From contig JAKPHF010000064.1 of NCBI GenBank assembly GCA_029550525.1, positions 1-64,000 of the forward strand: DNA of 64,000 nucleotides. The letters are read 5' to 3'. A program made the position numbers and the translations under genes. Origin of the DNA: Planctomycetota bacterium. GTDB lineage: Bacteria; Planctomycetota; Phycisphaerae; UBA1845; PWPN01. The notes beneath the pieces were generated by a model, which was given only the letters and a program-made list of their open reading frames with translations, did no database searches and was not told the DNA's origin. This document shows positions 62,215-64,000 of this stretch, one piece after another. Within the stretch, counting starts at the first letter, position 1. Every line of letters begins with the position of its first letter.

Positions 62215-62598
62215 CTACAGCGGCTTGGCCCACCATTGGGCGAAGCTGTCGGGGTCGTGCAACTGGCCGCTCTGCAAATCGTGAATGAACACCGGGCCGA
62301 GCGCCTCGGCCAGGCCCGCCTGGATCTTCAAGAGATCCTTGGCTCCACAGTTGTTCTCGACGTGGATGACCTTGGGCTCGACGCGCATCCGGGCGTAGCT
62401 CAGACCGCTGCCCAGATAATCAATGGTGTCATCGGGACCGGGCTTGCATCCGGGCACCTTTAGCAGGGCGGCCCGCGCCGTAGCGGGGTCGATGCCGCCG
62501 GCCGATCTGGCGATCAACTGCTTGGCCGCCGCCGGCTCGACCGGAAACTTCGTCTCCGGCGGAAGCTTCATCGGTATCAACTCGATGTCGTAGCCCAC
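62215..62598 (-). CDS. Hypothetical protein within the gcvPA-gcvPB operon
   Basis: A 127-residue protein of unknown function, starting MGYDIELIPMKLPPETKFP. It also has PGPDDTIDYLGSGLSYARM, PKVIHVENNCGAKDLLKIQ and LGPVFIHDLQSGQLHD. No signal peptide, membrane helix or metal motif is clear; the two Cys are separated. The start is GTG 62598 with GGGAG 8 nt upstream. It is positioned between the two P-protein subunit genes and read in the same direction, so it is probably co-expressed with them. Confidence 0.7.
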   Translation of the reverse strand: MGYDIELIPMKLPPETKFPVEPAAAKQLIARSAGGIDPATARAALLKVPGCKPGPDDTIDYLGSGLSYARMRVEPKVIHVENNCGAKDLLKIQAGLAEALGPVFIHDLQSGQLHDPDSFAQWWAKPL

Positions 62599-62616
62599 TG
62601 TTGCGTCTCCCGATGG

Positions 62617-62783
62617 GAGTAAATGACGAAATCCGAATCACGAATGACGAATCAATGACGAAACCCGAAGCCCGATTGACGAACGGCAAACGCTCTTCGG
62701 GCGTCTTTCGTCATTCGTGCTTCGTCATTCGGATTTCATTCGTCATTCTGGTTTCGTCATTCGTCATTCCTGCGCTCATGCCT
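62617..62783. repeat. Long inverted repeat tract T17 between gcvPA and the 127-aa gene
   Basis: The left arm has GAATCACGAATGACGAATCA-type units with ATGACGAA/CCCGAAG. The right arm has TTCGTCATTCGTGCTTCGTC-type and ATTCGGATTTC units. GGGAGTAAATGACG sits at the left edge. About 165 bp in all; the arms are reverse complements in type and can form a large hairpin. It ends at the gcvPA stop (TGA 62778-62776). Distinct ATTCGTC/ACGAATG family. Confidence 0.8.
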
Positions 62784-64000
62784 CATCCAACGCTTCAACC
62801 AGCGCATCAATCTCCTGCTTCGTGCGTTTCTCGGTGACCGCTACCAGGAACGTGTCGGCGAACTCATCGTACCAGCGGCTCAACTCGACGCCGGCCAGGA
62901 TGCCCTTCGAGCGGCAATGCGCGATCACCTGCTGAACGTTCTTGCTCGTGCGAACGGCGAACTCCTTGAAGAACGGCGCGTCGAAGCGCAGTTCGAAACC
63001 GTCCAGTTTTGCGATTTGCGATGCCGCGTAATGGGCCTTGTCCAGACAAAGCGACGCGACCTTGGCCGCTCCACGCCGGCCGACGGCGCTGAGATAGATG
63101 GCCACGCGCAGCGCGAGCAATCCCTGGTTCGTGCAGATGTTGCTGGTCGCGCGTTCGCGGCGAATGTGCTGCTCGCGCGTCTGGAGCGTGAGGCAGTACG
63201 CCCGGCGGCCGCTACGGTCGGTGGTCGCGCCTACCAGCCGGCCGGGGATCTTGCGCATGAACTCGCTCCGGCAGCCCATGAACCCGAGGGATGGTCCGCC
63301 GTAACTCATGGGGATGCCCAGCGGTTGACCATCGCCGACCACGATGTCGGCTCCCAGTTCGCCCGGCGTTTTGAGCAGGGCACAACTGATGGGATCCACC
63401 GAGGCGATGACCACGGCACCGCGCTCGTGGGCGATGGCGGCCAGTCGGCCGAGAGACTCCACGCAGCCGAAGAAGTTGGGCGTCTGGATGAGCACGGCCG
63501 CCGTCTCGTCGTTGACCGCTCGTCGCAGATCCTCCACGTCGGTGCGCCCACCGACGGTCTGGATGGTGATCACGTCGAGGGGCAACTCGCGGAGATACGT
63601 GGCGAGCAGCGCCCGCGTGTCGGGGTGGACCGCCTGCGAGACCACCACACGTCGGCGGCCGGTGTGCGAGCGGGCCATGAGGATGGCCTCGGCGGCGGCC
63701 GTCGCGCCGTCGTAGAGCGAGGCGTTGGACACGTCCATACCGGTCAACTGGCAGATGAGCGTCTGGTATTCGTAGAACGCCTGCAGCGAACCCTGACTGG
63801 CTTCGGCCTGGTAGGGCGTGTAGGCGGTGACGAACTCGCTTTGATTCGCGAGGGCATCGACCACGGTCGGGATGAAGTGGTCGTACATGCCCGCGCCCAG
63901 AAAGCAGGTCAACTCGTCGCAAGTGCGGTTGGCCGAGGCCAGCCGGTCAAGTTCCCGCAGGAGCTCGATCTCGGTCAGAGCGGGGGGCAGACACAGCGGC
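62776..64000 (-). CDS. gcvPA: Glycine dehydrogenase (aminomethyl-transferring) subunit 1 (5' end beyond window)
   Basis: An open frame runs off the right edge; about 408 of the usual 440-450 codons are present. The visible N-terminal end reads LPPALTEIELLRELDRLAS and then CFLGAGMYDHFIP, typical of GcvPA. Further motifs are YTPYQAEASQGSLQAFYEYQ, TGMDVSNASLYDGATAAAEA, TPNFFGCVE, YGGPSLGFMG and ATSNICTNQGL. The subunit pairs with GcvPB as glycine dehydrogenase. An in-frame TTG at 63912 is not the true start. Transcription runs leftward to the 127-aa gene, gcvPB and lipM-like gene. Confidence 0.95.
   Translation of the reverse strand, partial: PLCLPPALTEIELLRELDRLASANRTCDELTCFLGAGMYDHFIPTVVDALANQSEFVTAYTPYQAEASQGSLQAFYEYQTLICQLTGMDVSNASLYDGATAAAEAILMARSHTGRRRVVVSQAVHPDTRALLATYLRELPLDVITIQTVGGRTDVEDLRRAVNDETAAVLIQTPNFFGCVESLGRLAAIAHERGAVVIASVDPISCALLKTPGELGADIVVGDGQPLGIPMSYGGPSLGFMGCRSEFMRKIPGRLVGATTDRSGRRAYCLTLQTREQHIRRERATSNICTNQGLLALRVAIYLSAVGRRGAAKVASLCLDKAHYAASQIAKLDGFELRFDAPFFKEFAVRTSKNVQQVIAHCRSKGILAGVELSRWYDEFADTFLVAVTEKRTKQEIDALVEALDEA

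Noticed and set aside
62617..62783. Heptad and inverted repeats as a CRISPR array
   Set aside because: Units are 7 bp, degenerate and contiguous without spacers; no cas genes are nearby.

Overview
GC-rich bacterial chromosome, most likely a member of the Planctomycetota and probably Phycisphaerae-like. The assignment rests on several traits seen together: an H-X9-DG prepilin-like secreted protein, extracellular proteins ending in thrombospondin type-3 or dockerin-like Asp repeats (including the 'DFAYFQRC' style), a 'WDG-x-x-W' propeller protein, a split glycine dehydrogenase (gcvPA/gcvPB), and many short intergenic repeats. No phage, CRISPR or complete mobile element is visible. A transposase C-terminus may sit at the left edge.

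Layout: 1-6 kb holds a URO-D family protein, a secreted repeat protein and ribosomal protein S1. 6-16 kb holds an HD-GYP regulator, an MgtC-like protein, RecO, a sodium:solute symporter and a two-domain M16 peptidase. 15.3-18 kb is a tightly overlapping four-gene cassette: a Tat-like small peptide, a PqqD-like chaperone, an HprK-related kinase and a nucleotidyltransferase. It matches the HPr-rel-A type of putative peptide-modification system, and I consider the first gene its candidate substrate. 18-26 kb holds a tandem PilZ protein divergent from a CpaE-like ATPase, then an alcohol dehydrogenase, a rhomboid-TPR protein, a DUF1844 protein, a BshC-like protein and a GT2. 27-31 kb is an operon of five lipoproteins (LpoB-like, TPR, Cys-rich, YcfL-like, CsgG-like). 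31-39 kb holds xylose isomerase, a lone CBM48 protein, a Tat-exported Gfo/Idh/MocA oxidoreductase, a metzincin lipoprotein, glutamine synthetase and an AAA ATPase remnant. 39-44 kb holds pyrC and a heme A / cytochrome oxidase maturation group (ctaA, ctaB, DUF420). 44-50 kb holds a papain-like secreted protease, a prepilin-like protein, a methyltransferase and a GT-C glycosyltransferase. 50-56.5 kb is an RND efflux pump flanked by two TetR regulators. 56.7-64 kb holds an S41 protease, a YkgJ-type Cys protein, Tpx, and the glycine-cleavage group gcvPA - small protein - gcvPB - lipM-like.

The most striking non-coding signal is a set of at least 17 intergenic tracts built from degenerate 7-bp units in several sequence families. 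They lie at seven of the nine convergent gene junctions and at none of the nine divergent ones. They often supply the stop codon itself and frequently form inverted arms. Two further dispersed hairpin families (a 54-bp double hairpin, and a GGCGGGC...GCCCGCC hairpin) occupy other intergenic sites.
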